DNA of 64,000 nt from Natrinema sp. DC36 (GTDB lineage Archaea; Halobacteriota; Halobacteria; Halobacteriales; Natrialbaceae): positions 124,001-188,000 of the forward strand of contig NZ_CP084474.1 of the NCBI RefSeq assembly GCF_020405225.1, in the 5' to 3' direction. The notes below the pieces were generated by a model. The model did no database searches. It had not been told where the DNA came from and saw only the letters and a list, made by a program, of their open reading frames with translations. Shown here piece after piece: positions 17,330-25,124 of the stretch. Position 1 is the first letter of the stretch, and each line of letters opens with the position of its first letter. The translations under genes were made by a program, and so were the position numbers.

Positions 17330-17337
17330 ATTCACTC

Positions 17338-17465
17338 AAAAATTGGCTGAACACGCCAGTAACTACATGTGCGAACTGAACGAAATATCTCGGTGCCCTT
17401 CTTGGGTTAGCTGCCGTGTCGGAGACTGGGCACGGTTGTCACTATATAGGTAAAGTGAAAACCTA
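17338..17465. repeat. Dispersed-repeat fragment GTAACTACATGTGCGAACTG
   Basis: Next to the MITE, about 17360-17385, lies GTAACTACATGTGCGAACTGAACGAAAT in pieces shared with 34164 (GTAACTACGTGTGCGAACTG). It is one end of the repeat family discussed in the findings. No gene is seen in this gap. Confidence 0.5.
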
Positions 17466-18005
17466 TTAGGAGAATTGAGACCGGTGCTGATCGAATTTGT
17501 CACGGATTGCTTCAAGGGCTGGGTAGCCATCGCGCTGCCAGTAGACAAATGCTAATCCAGCAAGCACGAACTCCGCCACGAAGTACAACTCAGAGATGGG
17601 ATTAAACAGATGGTCTAGTACAGTTGGAAAATTAACTGAGAAGAGTGGCCACAGGAGAGAATGTGCGCTCGCATTCGGGTCCCAGAGAACTTCCGTTGCA
17701 TCGGTCAATGCGTGAGCGAGTGCGCCGATGCCGAAGGCGATGGCGTATTCGTCGCGCCTGTGATGGCGAGCAACGAGGAAGAATCCGATTATGATGAGTC
17801 CAAGAATAACAATAGAGTGTGTTAAGCCCCTTCCTGAATGGATGATATCTAGTACCCACGCAAGAGGTTTATCCACGAGGTCTGGAAACTGAGTTCCGAC
17901 GGCGAGGAAACAGAGCGGGAGAACCGCAGGCGAATCGTCGAGACGTGCCTGCGTTGAATACCGATAGAGCAAATACCCGATCGCTGCATGTCCAAGAGGC
18001 CACAT
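17466..18005 (-). CDS. DUF457-type membrane-bound metal-dependent hydrolase
   Basis: A 179-residue membrane protein starting MWPLGHAAIGYLLY. The N-terminal GHAAIGYL, then FPDLVDKP near residue 60, the GLTHS motif near residue 80 and ALAHALTD near residue 112 form the histidine/aspartate set of the YdjM/DUF457 family of membrane-embedded metal-dependent hydrolases. Four or five helices are predicted. Substrate unknown. Confidence 0.88.
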   Translation of the reverse strand: MWPLGHAAIGYLLYRYSTQARLDDSPAVLPLCFLAVGTQFPDLVDKPLAWVLDIIHSGRGLTHSIVILGLIIIGFFLVARHHRRDEYAIAFGIGALAHALTDATEVLWDPNASAHSLLWPLFSVNFPTVLDHLFNPISELYFVAEFVLAGLAFVYWQRDGYPALEAIRDKFDQHRSQFS

Positions 18006-18176
18006 TAGTTAAGGAAACAAGGGACAACGGGTAAAACGATGCTACCAGTATCGCCATTCGAGATGGGGCAGCCAATTTTAATACGGCTATGAATATCGCA
18101 TAGCTACCAGTCGGATGATTTGTGAGTTTAGTATCTAAACTGGCTTAGCTCCGTAGCGTTCTGAGTGAACCGTTTG

Positions 18177-19346
18177 TTAGATGCCTGATGTAGTGAACTG
18201 ACTATTGCGGAAATCAGTGTTAAGCTGGTTCGTCATCGATAGGGGCTCCCAGAGGAGGATGGTCGCCGCCCCGACGACGAGAACAACACCACCGACACCC
18301 AGTGCGAATAGCGGAGAGACGACATCGGATATGACGCCACTCCCGAGTTGAAATGGGACAACGGCGAGGCCGCTGACCATCGCCATCGCGCTCAGAACGG
18401 TGGCGCGACCGAGCGTCTCTACGTGATCGTTGATGTACTGTCCGGCGAACGATCGTGTGACGTCCGAGACTCCTCGGATCAGGAGGAAAGTCGGAAGGGC
18501 GAGCATCGGCAGAAGGTACATTCCGATCAACGCGCCACCAACAGCGAACGGGAGGACGACAAACCACATTCGCAGTCCGATCGTCTCTCTGATTGTCCCC
18601 GTATAGTAGTTGAGGACTGCGCCGACGAGACTATACGCTGCATAGAACCATCCCAGCAAGGCTTCGACTTGCGATTGCGGGATGCCGAGGTCGAGAACCA
18701 CCGTCTCGAAAATCGGCTGGAGAAAGACGAACACGAGGTACGTGACCGCGGCGTATAGAACGTAGTAGTAGAGCAAGAACGCTCGCAGACGACGGCGAGC
18801 GAGGACCTCCTTCACGATACGAACTGTTTGGCGGAGACTCAACTCTTCGGTAGCCGCTTCCTTGTACGTCTCTGGTTCGTCGAGCGTGAGCAGTACTACA
18901 ACCCCGAGACTCGTCACGCCCGCGGCGATGAACCACGGATACGAGAGATCAATGCTTCCAAGATACCCACCAAGAATCGCCGCAACGGCACCGACGGCCA
19001 ATGCCGCCGACTCTCCGTGTCCTCGAACGCGAGCGAATTCATCTTCTGAAAGGTCGTCGGTGAGAGTATCGTAGAGCCATGCGTCTTCGCTCCCGGACCG
19101 GAAATTATAGCCCAGTGACCAGCAGACGTAAAGGCCCGCCAGCGGGAGAAACGAGTTCGACAAACCGATACCGAGGAGGGTCAGAGATATGAGTGATGTC
19201 CCGATGAGGTGACTATTACGTCGGCCAACGCGATCACCAACGTAGCCCGTCGGTATCTCCCCGAACAACGTTGTCAGGTTGTAGAGCGCCTCCAGAATCG
19301 CAATCTGTGTGAACGAAAGTCCCTGTGCCAGAAAAAAGAGGTACAT
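18177..19346 (-). CDS. Major facilitator superfamily transporter, N-terminus possibly short
   Basis: A 389-residue MFS carrier. The A-motif between helices 2 and 3 reads GYVGDRVGRRNSHL near residues 35-48. About eleven hydrophobic helices follow. The family pattern PI-YLFFLAQGLSFTQI begins with the end of helix 1, so the first 10-25 residues are missing from this start. In frame, upstream codons read DKGGRVLSPI back to a TAA with no ATG, GTG or TTG. Either it begins with helix 1 shortened, uses a rare start, or the 5' end is damaged. Substrate unknown; relatives are drug/sugar-like exporters. Confidence 0.85.
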   Translation of the reverse strand: MYLFFLAQGLSFTQIAILEALYNLTTLFGEIPTGYVGDRVGRRNSHLIGTSLISLTLLGIGLSNSFLPLAGLYVCWSLGYNFRSGSEDAWLYDTLTDDLSEDEFARVRGHGESAALAVGAVAAILGGYLGSIDLSYPWFIAAGVTSLGVVVLLTLDEPETYKEAATEELSLRQTVRIVKEVLARRRLRAFLLYYYVLYAAVTYLVFVFLQPIFETVVLDLGIPQSQVEALLGWFYAAYSLVGAVLNYYTGTIRETIGLRMWFVVLPFAVGGALIGMYLLPMLALPTFLLIRGVSDVTRSFAGQYINDHVETLGRATVLSAMAMVSGLAVVPFQLGSGVISDVVSPLFALGVGGVVLVVGAATILLWEPLSMTNQLNTDFRNSQFTTSGI

Positions 19347-19399
19347 GATGGGCGATAGAACTCGACCGCCTTTGTCGACTTATATATGTAATATTTTAG

Positions 19400-19880
19400 A
19401 ATGTTTCCGGAGATAGCCCCCCCGAGGCCATCACCTGCACCACTTGCCATACGTGTACTGGCAAACGAAGAGTTGGCTAGTATATCCTGTTATTACGGTA
19501 CAACCCCTCGAGCACATATCTCGGAATATTTTGCCGGTACACTCGCTCGATCAATCGCTCTGGGATATCGCCGGTCGATGACTGGTGAGTGATCGATGCG
19601 CGCACTGTACTTACCGTTCGACCATAATCTAATCTCTTCCCTTCTAAGCAGACTCGACAACACTCATTATCGAGGTTCCATCCTCTCCTACTAATGGAGC
19701 AGCACCGTTGTGCTGTCTCAAATCGGCCAACCTGACTTTTCGATAGCGCGGCGCGCGCTCTGCGCGCCGCACAATTGTCCTGCCCCCTTAGGGGCACCTA
19801 CCGTAGGGGTACCCGACAACCCCGATACCCGAACCAACCGCTGAAACAGCTAAATTTTCGCGTTTCCGCCGCTATTTCAG
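19400..19880. other. Gene-poor stretch rich in palindromes, likely insertion-sequence debris
   Basis: No convincing gene. It contains CTGTACTTACCG at 19605-19616. A perfect 9-bp stem, GCGGCGCGC/GCGCGCCGC with a 5-nt loop, lies at 19748-19770. A small palindrome CCTACCGTAGG lies near 19797, and 9-bp arms CCGCTGAAA/TTTCAGCGG are at 19838-19846 and 19875-19883. Clustered hairpins of this kind are typical of IS200/IS605-type ends, but no transposase remains. Confidence 0.5.
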
Positions 19881-19884
19881 CGGT

Positions 19885-20150
19885 TTAAATCGTACTTGAA
19901 TCGAATCCATCGGCGTATTGATCTTCCCACTTTTGCCGGGCCTCGAGCTTGCGCTGGCCACGAGCGGTGATTGTGTAGTAATTCGTTCGCCGGTCAAATT
20001 GGCCTTTCTCGACGAGACCCTTGTTGACGACTTCGTCAAGGTTGAGATACAACCGGCCGTGGTGGATCTCTGTCGCGTAATACTTCTCGAGTTCGTCCTT
20101 GATTGCAAAGCCATGTGGTTCGTCTTGGCCGGCAATCGCTCGTCTCTAAC
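19885..20150 (-). pseudogene. PadR-like regulator, N-terminus lost
   Basis: The minus strand reads AIAGQDEPHGFAIKDELEKY, then HHGRLYLNLDEVVNKGLVEK, then FDRRTNYYTITARGQRKLEA and ends YADGFDSSTI. It aligns along its length with the PadR proteins at 23457, 32508 and 50798. The first dozen residues (helix 1, xRDLLYVIAG) are replaced by a stop-containing sequence (TTGAGTTAG), so it lacks a start. It is a truncated fourth PadR gene of the window. Confidence 0.75.
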
Positions 20151-20316
20151 TCAACAGTCCCTACATCCTCTCTGAGGGTCGAACAGCGCTCTTTCGAAGT
20201 GCTGTCCACTCCGGAAATCGAGTCAATCGAATCTCAGCGTCTCTTCCTGACAGAAGTAACAGTCGCACTTCTCGAACGGAGCCCCTCAACGCGTTCGGCA
20301 ATGCCTCCACCTACTG

Positions 20317-20742
20317 CTACTCCCACAACATCTCGATGCGCTCCTCGATGTGGTCAAGGACGAGGCGGCTCACGTCGCGGTGGTCGTCCGGCCACTGAGC
20401 GTTCTCCGCGTCGGTGCGGCTAGCGGCCGGTGGTGGATGGAAGTGATCCCGTGAGTTGTGTGCGTTTGGGTGCCGATCCCATCGACACTTCCACGCCCCG
20501 TCCCGTCGCTCCTCCTGGTAGTGAAAGTTGAAGTCGTCGTTGCGATACCAGCGAATCTCAAAGCGAGCAGACGCCTCGTTCGGATAGTAGTCGCCTGACA
20601 GCTCGACGCCGAGGTGCAGCTTCCCCTCCTTGACGATCTCCGCCGACTCGAACATGCGACGCCCAACGAATCGGGAACGCATTCGCTCTAACATCGACCG
20701 GTCTATCGGTGCGGGACTCGCACCGTCATCCGCTGGCACCAT
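20317..20742 (-). CDS. TumE-like (DUF6516) toxin of a type II toxin-antitoxin pair
   Basis: A 141-residue protein from the ATG at 20742, one base behind the upstream stop codon. The central strands (LHLGVELSGDYYPNEASARF, FEIRWYRNDDFNFHYQ) and the late RWDRHPNAHNSRDHFHPPP motif match the DUF6516/TumE family, seen in archaea and bacteria beside an HTH antitoxin. The histidine-rich loop near residues 95-112 is the conserved part. Family members are annotated as toxins; the target is not known to me. Confidence 0.75.
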   Translation of the reverse strand: MVPADDGASPAPIDRSMLERMRSRFVGRRMFESAEIVKEGKLHLGVELSGDYYPNEASARFEIRWYRNDDFNFHYQEERRDGAWKCRWDRHPNAHNSRDHFHPPPAASRTDAENAQWPDDHRDVSRLVLDHIEERIEMLWE

Positions 20743-20743
20743 C

Positions 20744-21262
20744 TCAGCTATGCGATGGGGCCGTCGAGCCGGCGGCCTTTCTCCTGGCGCGTTCGTGTAG
20801 GCGACGCTCCTCAATGATAGTGGCCCAATCACCGAGTTCCACGTACACATCGTCAATCCGCTCCGCGTCGAACTCGAGGACATCGACCTCGGCGGGCGAG
20901 TCGACCCCATATTCGCCGCGGTACTCCTCGATCCGGTCGGTCAACTCCGACACGCGGGCCTGCAACTCGTCGACAGTGTTCTCCCGCGCCAGCTTGTTGA
21001 CTCGCCGCCACTCGAAATAGTCGTTGTTGCGCTCGTACCTGACCGGCCGGCCCTCATGCCGAATAACAATACCGAGGTCGGCGTAGAAGGACAGGTGTGT
21101 CCGTGCCGACTCCCCCGAGCAGTCTGCTCGCTTGGCGATCTCGGCGGCCGTCATCGGCTCTCGAGCGTGTAACACCGCACCGTACACGCGCTGCTTTGTG
21201 TCCTCGCCTTCGAACGGTCTATCGAACGGGGGCGGGCCGTCGTGACGGACATCGTCTGTCAT
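20744..21262 (-). CDS. HTH protein paired with the TumE-like gene (probable antitoxin)
   Basis: A 172-residue protein from the ATG at 21262 (MTDDVRHDG). Residues 20-85 form a winged helix (KQRVYGAVLHAREPMTAAEI, ADCSGESARTHLSFYADLGI). Residues 95-150 are a charged helical part with a likely coiled coil (VSELTDRIEEYRGEYG). It matches haloarchaeal DUF7342-type HTH proteins. It is directly followed by the toxin-like gene, the standard antitoxin-first order, so it likely neutralises the toxin and represses the operon. Confidence 0.78.
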   Translation of the reverse strand: MTDDVRHDGPPPFDRPFEGEDTKQRVYGAVLHAREPMTAAEIAKRADCSGESARTHLSFYADLGIVIRHEGRPVRYERNNDYFEWRRVNKLARENTVDELQARVSELTDRIEEYRGEYGVDSPAEVDVLEFDAERIDDVYVELGDWATIIEERRLHERARRKAAGSTAPSHS

Positions 21263-21418
21263 ACTCCTACTAACGGGGTTGGCACACATATTTCTTCCTC
21301 TGGGAAAAATATATCGCTCAAAGTCATAGGCACTCGCCGTGCACCCCAACCGTCTTCGACCCCACGCTCGCCGCCACCCACGCCATCGTGTTCTAAATCT
21401 CGATCGTCATGGGGAGGA

Positions 21419-21562
21419 TCAATCCTCCTCGGTGTTGCTGTCTGCGCTGAGTCCGTCGTAGGGCAGTATCTGTTCCTCGCTATCCCCGTCTCCGACGGGC
21501 GGCTGTCGAGAGAGGGGGACGTCTTCGTCGAATGTGTGTTCGTATACGTCTAGGAGTGGCAT
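21419..21562 (-). CDS. Possible short acidic protein
   Basis: A 47-residue frame from the ATG at 21562: MPLLDVYEHTFDEDVPLSRQ, then an acidic tail. It has the residue balance of haloarchaeal proteins and its own direction matches the pair downstream, but there is no recognised family or promoter. Weakly supported. Confidence 0.35.
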   Translation of the reverse strand: MPLLDVYEHTFDEDVPLSRQPPVGDGDSEEQILPYDGLSADSNTEED

Positions 21563-21693
21563 GATGATCAGTCTTGGAGAGCGCGTATTGCTTGTACACG
21601 CTCCCTCCACCCCTCTGAGGGGATGAGCAACACCACGGTTGATCGCGTCGGAAGCACAGAGGGCTACAGAGAACCCAAGTAATACAATTGAGA

Positions 21694-21750
21694 GGCTCTG
21701 TTGAAATCCTTAGAACATGATCGGTTTGGCACCCTCTGCGGTAAGTACAG
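21694..21750. repeat. 57-bp element end: IS-type terminus joined to CGGTAAGTACAG
   Basis: It starts GGCTCTGTTGAAATCCT and ends CGGTAAGTACAG (the reverse of CTGTACTTACCG). The whole 57 bp recurs at 54236-54291 with about ten changes. Past CGGTAAGTACAG the sequence matches the region upstream of the 303-aa gene at 28863-29774, while in that second place the other side of the motif is different. Confidence 0.7.
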
Positions 21751-21854
21751 GGGGCACAAAGATCGTTTGTAATCGGAGAGTCAAATTCTGATGCAGAGAG
21801 GAAGTGGAGAGATAATACACTTTTCCGGCTGACCAGCGAAGTACCAATCAACGA

Positions 21855-21976
21855 ATGGACGACCGATTCAGTCGATGGCTGCTCCTCTCAGGAGATCGGT
21901 TCAGCGTCGCCACTGGGATACTCTTCACCATGGTTGTGGTGGTGCTTATATCTCTCTTCTCCCGGTTCGCCACGCG
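21855..21976 (+). pseudogene. 5' fragment of a duplicated membrane-protein gene
   Basis: Starts MDDRFSRWLLLSGDRFSVAT and goes on for about 40 codons, nearly identical to the start of the 303-aa protein at 28863-29774, which is on the opposite strand. About 100 bp upstream is shared too. It is cut at 21976/21977 by the end of the IS6-like element. The inverted arrangement shows a duplication or inversion followed by deletion next to the insertion. Confidence 0.85.
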
Positions 21977-22666
21977 GTGTTCAGATAAGGATTGAAGAGT
22001 GAGGCGTAGCGTTTTCTGAGTGATCTATGCCCGAAAACGCTAGCCTCAACGGTAGTATCGACCAACTCGACTTAGATTTTGTGGAGCGAGAAGCGACACC
22101 GCGACTGCTGATGAAGCTGAGTATTCAATTGCATCTGGCAGGGCTATCACTTTCGAATACTGTCTCTGTTCTTGAGATATTCGGTGTCGAACGGGCTCGA
22201 TCAACCGTACATAATTGGGTTCACAAGGCTGATTTACAGCCCGAAGATGGGCGGTCACCGGATCACGTTGCGGTCGATGAGACTGTGATCCAGCTCAATG
22301 ATGAGCAGTATTGGCTGTATGCCGCTGTCGATCCACAGACCAACAAGCTACTGCATACAAAGCTGAGACCTACCACAACGAAGGTACTCGCTCATTCGTT
22401 TCTCACCGAACTCAGCGAGAAACACGACGTTGATGACGCCGTGTTTCTCGTCGATGGCTCACATTCATTACAAAATGCGTGTCATCGACATGGCTTCGAT
22501 TTCAGATACGAAAAACATGGAAATCGGAATGCTGTCGAACGTGTCTTTAGAGAAATAAAACGGCGAACTATCTGTTTCTCAAACTGTTTTAGCAACGCCG
22601 AAGCAGAGACAGCCGACGATTGGCTGAGATCGTTCAGCTTCGCATGGAATCAGCTTATCTGAACAC
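21977..22666. mobile_element. IS6-like insertion sequence, 690 bp
   Basis: Bounded by perfect 13-bp inverted ends GTGTTCAGATAAG / CTTATCTGAACAC with a single transposase gene inside. The flanks (GCCACGCG left, GATGGTTC right) do not match, so there is no target duplication. For an IS6-type element this implies replicative rearrangement or recombination since insertion, in line with the truncated gene on its left. Confidence 0.88.
22027..22662 (+). CDS. IS6-family-like transposase
   Basis: A 211-residue DDE transposase. An N-terminal HTH (LSNTVSVLEIFGVERARSTV) precedes the catalytic core: first Asp in VAVDETV, second in FLVDGSH, and Glu in AVERVFREIKRR. Length is full for the short haloarchaeal members. 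The gene ends 4 bp from the right terminal repeat tip. Decayed fragments of relatives are at 9783 and 28570. Confidence 0.92.
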   Translation: MPENASLNGSIDQLDLDFVEREATPRLLMKLSIQLHLAGLSLSNTVSVLEIFGVERARSTVHNWVHKADLQPEDGRSPDHVAVDETVIQLNDEQYWLYAAVDPQTNKLLHTKLRPTTTKVLAHSFLTELSEKHDVDDAVFLVDGSHSLQNACHRHGFDFRYEKHGNRNAVERVFREIKRRTICFSNCFSNAEAETADDWLRSFSFAWNQLI

Positions 22667-22717
22667 GATGGTTCAGTACGCACGTGTAGTGACCACATCA
22701 AGGTTCATTTGGATGTA

Positions 22718-22966
22718 CTACTGATAGACTGTGTCTCGAGTATCGAGCTCCAGTACTCGAAGTTCGTTCTGTTCTGTGACCCAATCGATAATTGCTCGTC
22801 GTTTCCCAATGCGGAGCGAATACTCATCTCGTCCCTTGAGCGGTTTGAGATGACGGTCTGGATTCTCTCTGGCCTCAGTCAACTTCGATCGAATTCGATC
22901 CTCGATATCGTTTGGAAGAGATTGCAGTTCCTTCTCCACATCAGGATGCAACAACACCGTCGCCAT
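22718..22966 (-). CDS. RelE/ParE-superfamily toxin
   Basis: An 82-residue protein with the RelE fold signature: N-terminal helices (PDVEKELQSLPNDIEDRIRS) and then the strands LKPLKGRDEYSLRIGKRRAI and DWVTEQNELRVLEL. The YSLRIG-RRAI stretch is diagnostic. Members cleave ribosome-bound mRNA. It follows its probable antitoxin by 6 bp, in antitoxin-first order. Confidence 0.88.
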   Translation of the reverse strand: MATVLLHPDVEKELQSLPNDIEDRIRSKLTEARENPDRHLKPLKGRDEYSLRIGKRRAIIDWVTEQNELRVLELDTRDTVYQ

Positions 22967-22972
22967 ATATTG

Positions 22973-23293
22973 CTACAATTCCTCCCACTCGGTAGACTCC
23001 TTCCTTGAGTCAACAGTTTCGGCAGTACTAGAATCCAGTTCAGGGGCGACCTTTGCCCACCATCCCACAGCTCTCGCACCGAGCTTTTTACGGCTTACGA
23101 GCCCCTTCTCGTCCATCTCCTCGAGCCGATTTCGGACTCCTTCAGGGGTGATTTGCTTTCCAAACCGCCGAAGACCGTCAGCAACTTCCGGCGCTGTGAG
23201 GACTGGATCATCCTCGTAGTCGAATACTTTGAGGATATCTTGTTCGGTAACAGATTCCTCAAATCGGCCCGCGTCATCGCGTCCTTGGCTCAT
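22973..23293 (-). CDS. Winged-helix protein, probable antitoxin of the RelE-type toxin
   Basis: A 106-residue protein from the ATG at 23293 (MSQGRDDAGRFEESV). Residues 15-70 are a winged HTH (TEQDILKVFDYEDDPVLTAP, EGVRNRLEEMDEKGLVSRKK). The C-terminal 30 residues are acidic and disordered, as in antitoxins that wrap the toxin. The RelE partner starts 6 bp downstream. This wHTH-type antitoxin differs from the RHH/AbrB antitoxins usually paired with RelE but is frequent in haloarchaea. In-frame upstream codons lack family support, so the inner ATG is chosen. Confidence 0.8.
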   Translation of the reverse strand: MSQGRDDAGRFEESVTEQDILKVFDYEDDPVLTAPEVADGLRRFGKQITPEGVRNRLEEMDEKGLVSRKKLGARAVGWWAKVAPELDSSTAETVDSRKESTEWEEL

Positions 23294-23456
23294 GGTCCTA
23301 CTGACATGGTGGTCGCACATAACCGTTTGGTTCGTGCAAACCGGATCAATTGAGCTTGATAGATATCCACTGGTCAATATGCATACGTAGTTACTGAATC
23401 GTCCGGTTCAGTTTCAATCATAGTTCTGAATAAAGAAACCGTGCTACTATCTACTG

Positions 23457-23756
23457 CTATACCTCTTCGACGTACTGACTCTCCCACTCACGGCGAGTTT
23501 CAAGTTCTCGATACCCCCGATCAGTGATCGTATATGAATTCGTCCGTTTGTCGAGTGAGCCTTTCTCAACCAGCCCTTTCTCGACGAGCGTATCGAGATT
23601 GGGGTAGAGTCGTCCGTGGTTGATTTCTGCTTCGTAGTAGTTTTGGAGTTCATCTTTTATCGCCAAGCCATGAGGCTCTTCATGGCCAGCAATGACGTAC
23701 AGCAAGTCGCGTTGGAAGGCAGTTAGATCGTACATGAGAATGAATTTCTCGCTCAC
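23457..23756 (-). CDS. PadR-family transcription regulator, copy 1
   Basis: A 99-residue PadR regulator: FQRDLLYVIAGHEEPHGLAI, then INHGRLYPNLDTLVEKGLVE and RTNSYTITDRGYRELETRRE. It has the winged helix without the long C-terminal dimer helix, as is usual in haloarchaea. Nearly identical to the copy at 32508. It is last in a three-gene unit with a 58-aa protein and a zinc finger. PadR proteins often repress neighbouring exporters, and the ABC operon starting at 25114 lies upstream. Confidence 0.92.
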   Translation of the reverse strand: MSEKFILMYDLTAFQRDLLYVIAGHEEPHGLAIKDELQNYYEAEINHGRLYPNLDTLVEKGLVEKGSLDKRTNSYTITDRGYRELETRREWESQYVEEV

Positions 23757-23807
23757 AAGAATAAAACTGTCCGTTTATAGTGGGGTTCTGTCGACGATCT
23801 TCCGTGA

Positions 23808-23984
23808 TCAGCGCTGGATCTCGACTGGATCTTTCGCCAATAGATATGCGTCTGGATTTCCTTCTTCATGGACACAGAGCCCCGCTCGAGTAAACGCTAC
23901 CGCCAATCGTGGCGCATGGCCAGCAGGGGCTGGAATGTGACCGTGTTCAAGGCCGTGAGCTGGAAGAACGAATTCAGATTTCAT
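23808..23984 (-). CDS. 58-residue conserved cassette protein, copy 1
   Basis: A frame from the ATG at 23984 reads MKSEFVLPAHGLEHGHIPAP, then AGHAPRLAVAFTRAGLCVHE and ends DPVEIQR. It is preserved in copy 2 at 32859 with almost only silent or mild changes, which supports selection as protein. Four histidines and one cysteine in the first 45 residues could bind a metal; that is a guess. No family recognised. Confidence 0.65.
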   Translation of the reverse strand: MKSEFVLPAHGLEHGHIPAPAGHAPRLAVAFTRAGLCVHEEGNPDAYLLAKDPVEIQR

Positions 23985-24039
23985 TGGATCATTTCTTGGA
24001 GAGACTACTCCTGGTCAGAGGAGCCTACAATGAGAATTG

Positions 24040-24183
24040 TCACGTCTCTTCTGCTGACTCGCCGTCTGAGATCTCGGCGTAGGTCATACAGGTGGGACAT
24101 CCGTGGACGTTATTCTCATCGACGGCGAAGACACGGACGAAGGTTGAGGTAACGTGACTTCCACAGTTGGAACATTCAGGCAT
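24040..24183 (-). CDS. DUF7563-like zinc-finger microprotein, copy 1
   Basis: A 47-residue protein from the ATG at 24183: MPECSNCGSHVTSTFVRVFA, then the second pair CPTCMTYAEI. CxxC pairs at residues 4-7 and about 30-33 make one zinc site. This layout matches the haloarchaeal single-zinc-finger microproteins (DUF7563-like: MPxCxNCGxxVT). It is first gene of the cassette. Copy 2 is at 33091. Confidence 0.75.
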   Translation of the reverse strand: MPECSNCGSHVTSTFVRVFAVDENNVHGCPTCMTYAEISDGESAEET

Positions 24184-24301
24184 ATTGATTGGTTAGTTTC
24201 GATGTTTAGGATTCAGAATCCTTGAGTGTTACGTAGTTTCCCTGTACTTATCGAATTGGCTCCTCCAGCTTCAGACTTCGTTCTGGAATAAAGAACTCGT
24301 T

Positions 24302-25114
24302 TTACGAACTCTCGTCAGTAGCCTCGGTCGTGACCTCCAGAAAGACATCTTCGAGAGTGCTCTCTGCACCGGTTTCCATGCGGTCTTTGAGTTCTGTGGG
24401 TGGGCCTTCTGCTACGAGTTCGCCGTCGTAAAGGATACCGACAGTAGTAGCGATCTGTTCTACGACGGGGAGGATGTGCGTTGAGAGGAATATGGTAGTG
24501 CCATTAGACGCCAGTGCAGTTATCGTCTCACGGACTGTGCGGGCGGCACGCGGATCAAGCCCTGACGTCGGCTCGTCAAGAAATGCGACGTCGGGTTCGT
24601 GCATAATCGCTTGGATCAGGCCTGTTTTCTGACGCATCCCTTTCGAGTACGTGACGATCCGTTCGTCGGCAGCGTCAGTCAATTCAAAGCGGTCGAGTAG
24701 TGTCGTGATCCGATCTTCAATGGTGGTCGGATCCATCCCTCGTAATCCACCGTGGTATTCGAGTTGCTCACGAGCTGTGAACTCCTCGTGTATCGGCGGT
24801 GATTCTGGCAAATACCCGATGTGCTGGATGAGTGCTTCACGGTTAGTGATCGACGCACCGGCGACGCGCCCAGAGCCACTCGTTGGCGGCAGTAACGCTG
24901 TTAACATCCGGATCGTGGTCGTCTTCCCCGCGCCGTTCGGACCGAGAAAGCCATACACCGTCCCGCGTTCGACTGTGAGATCGAGCCCGTTGACTGCCCT
25001 CGTTGTACCGTACTCTTTCGTCAGATCATCGGTGACGATCGCTAATTGATCAGCAGGTCTGGACTCGGTTGTTTGTTCGTTTGTCATCTCTGTCTCAGGT
25101 ATGTTGTCACTCAT
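24302..25114 (-). CDS. ABC transporter ATP-binding protein
   Basis: A 270-residue ATPase: Walker A GPNGAGKTTT at about residues 58-67, signature YSKGMRQ near 155, Walker B AFLDEPTSGLDPRA near 173, and the switch His in FLSTHILPVVEQ. The layout matches ABC-2-type export systems. It follows the permease gene by 10 bp and forms a two-gene operon with it. It is a clear paralogue of the ATPase at 42062, sharing the STHILPVV segment and the ESTLEDVFLEVT C-terminus. Confidence 0.93.
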   Translation of the reverse strand: MSDNIPETEMTNEQTTESRPADQLAIVTDDLTKEYGTTRAVNGLDLTVERGTVYGFLGPNGAGKTTTIRMLTALLPPTSGSGRVAGASITNREALIQHIGYLPESPPIHEEFTAREQLEYHGGLRGMDPTTIEDRITTLLDRFELTDAADERIVTYSKGMRQKTGLIQAIMHEPDVAFLDEPTSGLDPRAARTVRETITALASNGTTIFLSTHILPVVEQIATTVGILYDGELVAEGPPTELKDRMETGAESTLEDVFLEVTTEATDESS

Positions 25115-25124
25115 AGTTCTGGAA

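Larger units (their letters stand above)
23425..24253. repeat. Duplicated three-gene cassette, copy 1
   Basis: A direct repeat of the segment at 32439-33304. It begins at TCTGAATAAAGAAAC and ends at the 12-bp motif (CTGTACTTATCG here, CTGTGCTGAGCG in copy 2). Inside are three minus-strand genes, nearly identical in both copies. The second copy has about 33 extra bp behind the padR stop. Sequences on both outer sides differ. Confidence 0.85.

Noticed and set aside
19401-19592. 63-codon frame ending 12 nt before a CTGTACTTACCG copy
   Set aside because: Composition is unlike a protein and no promoter or relative is seen; the position behind it may be chance.
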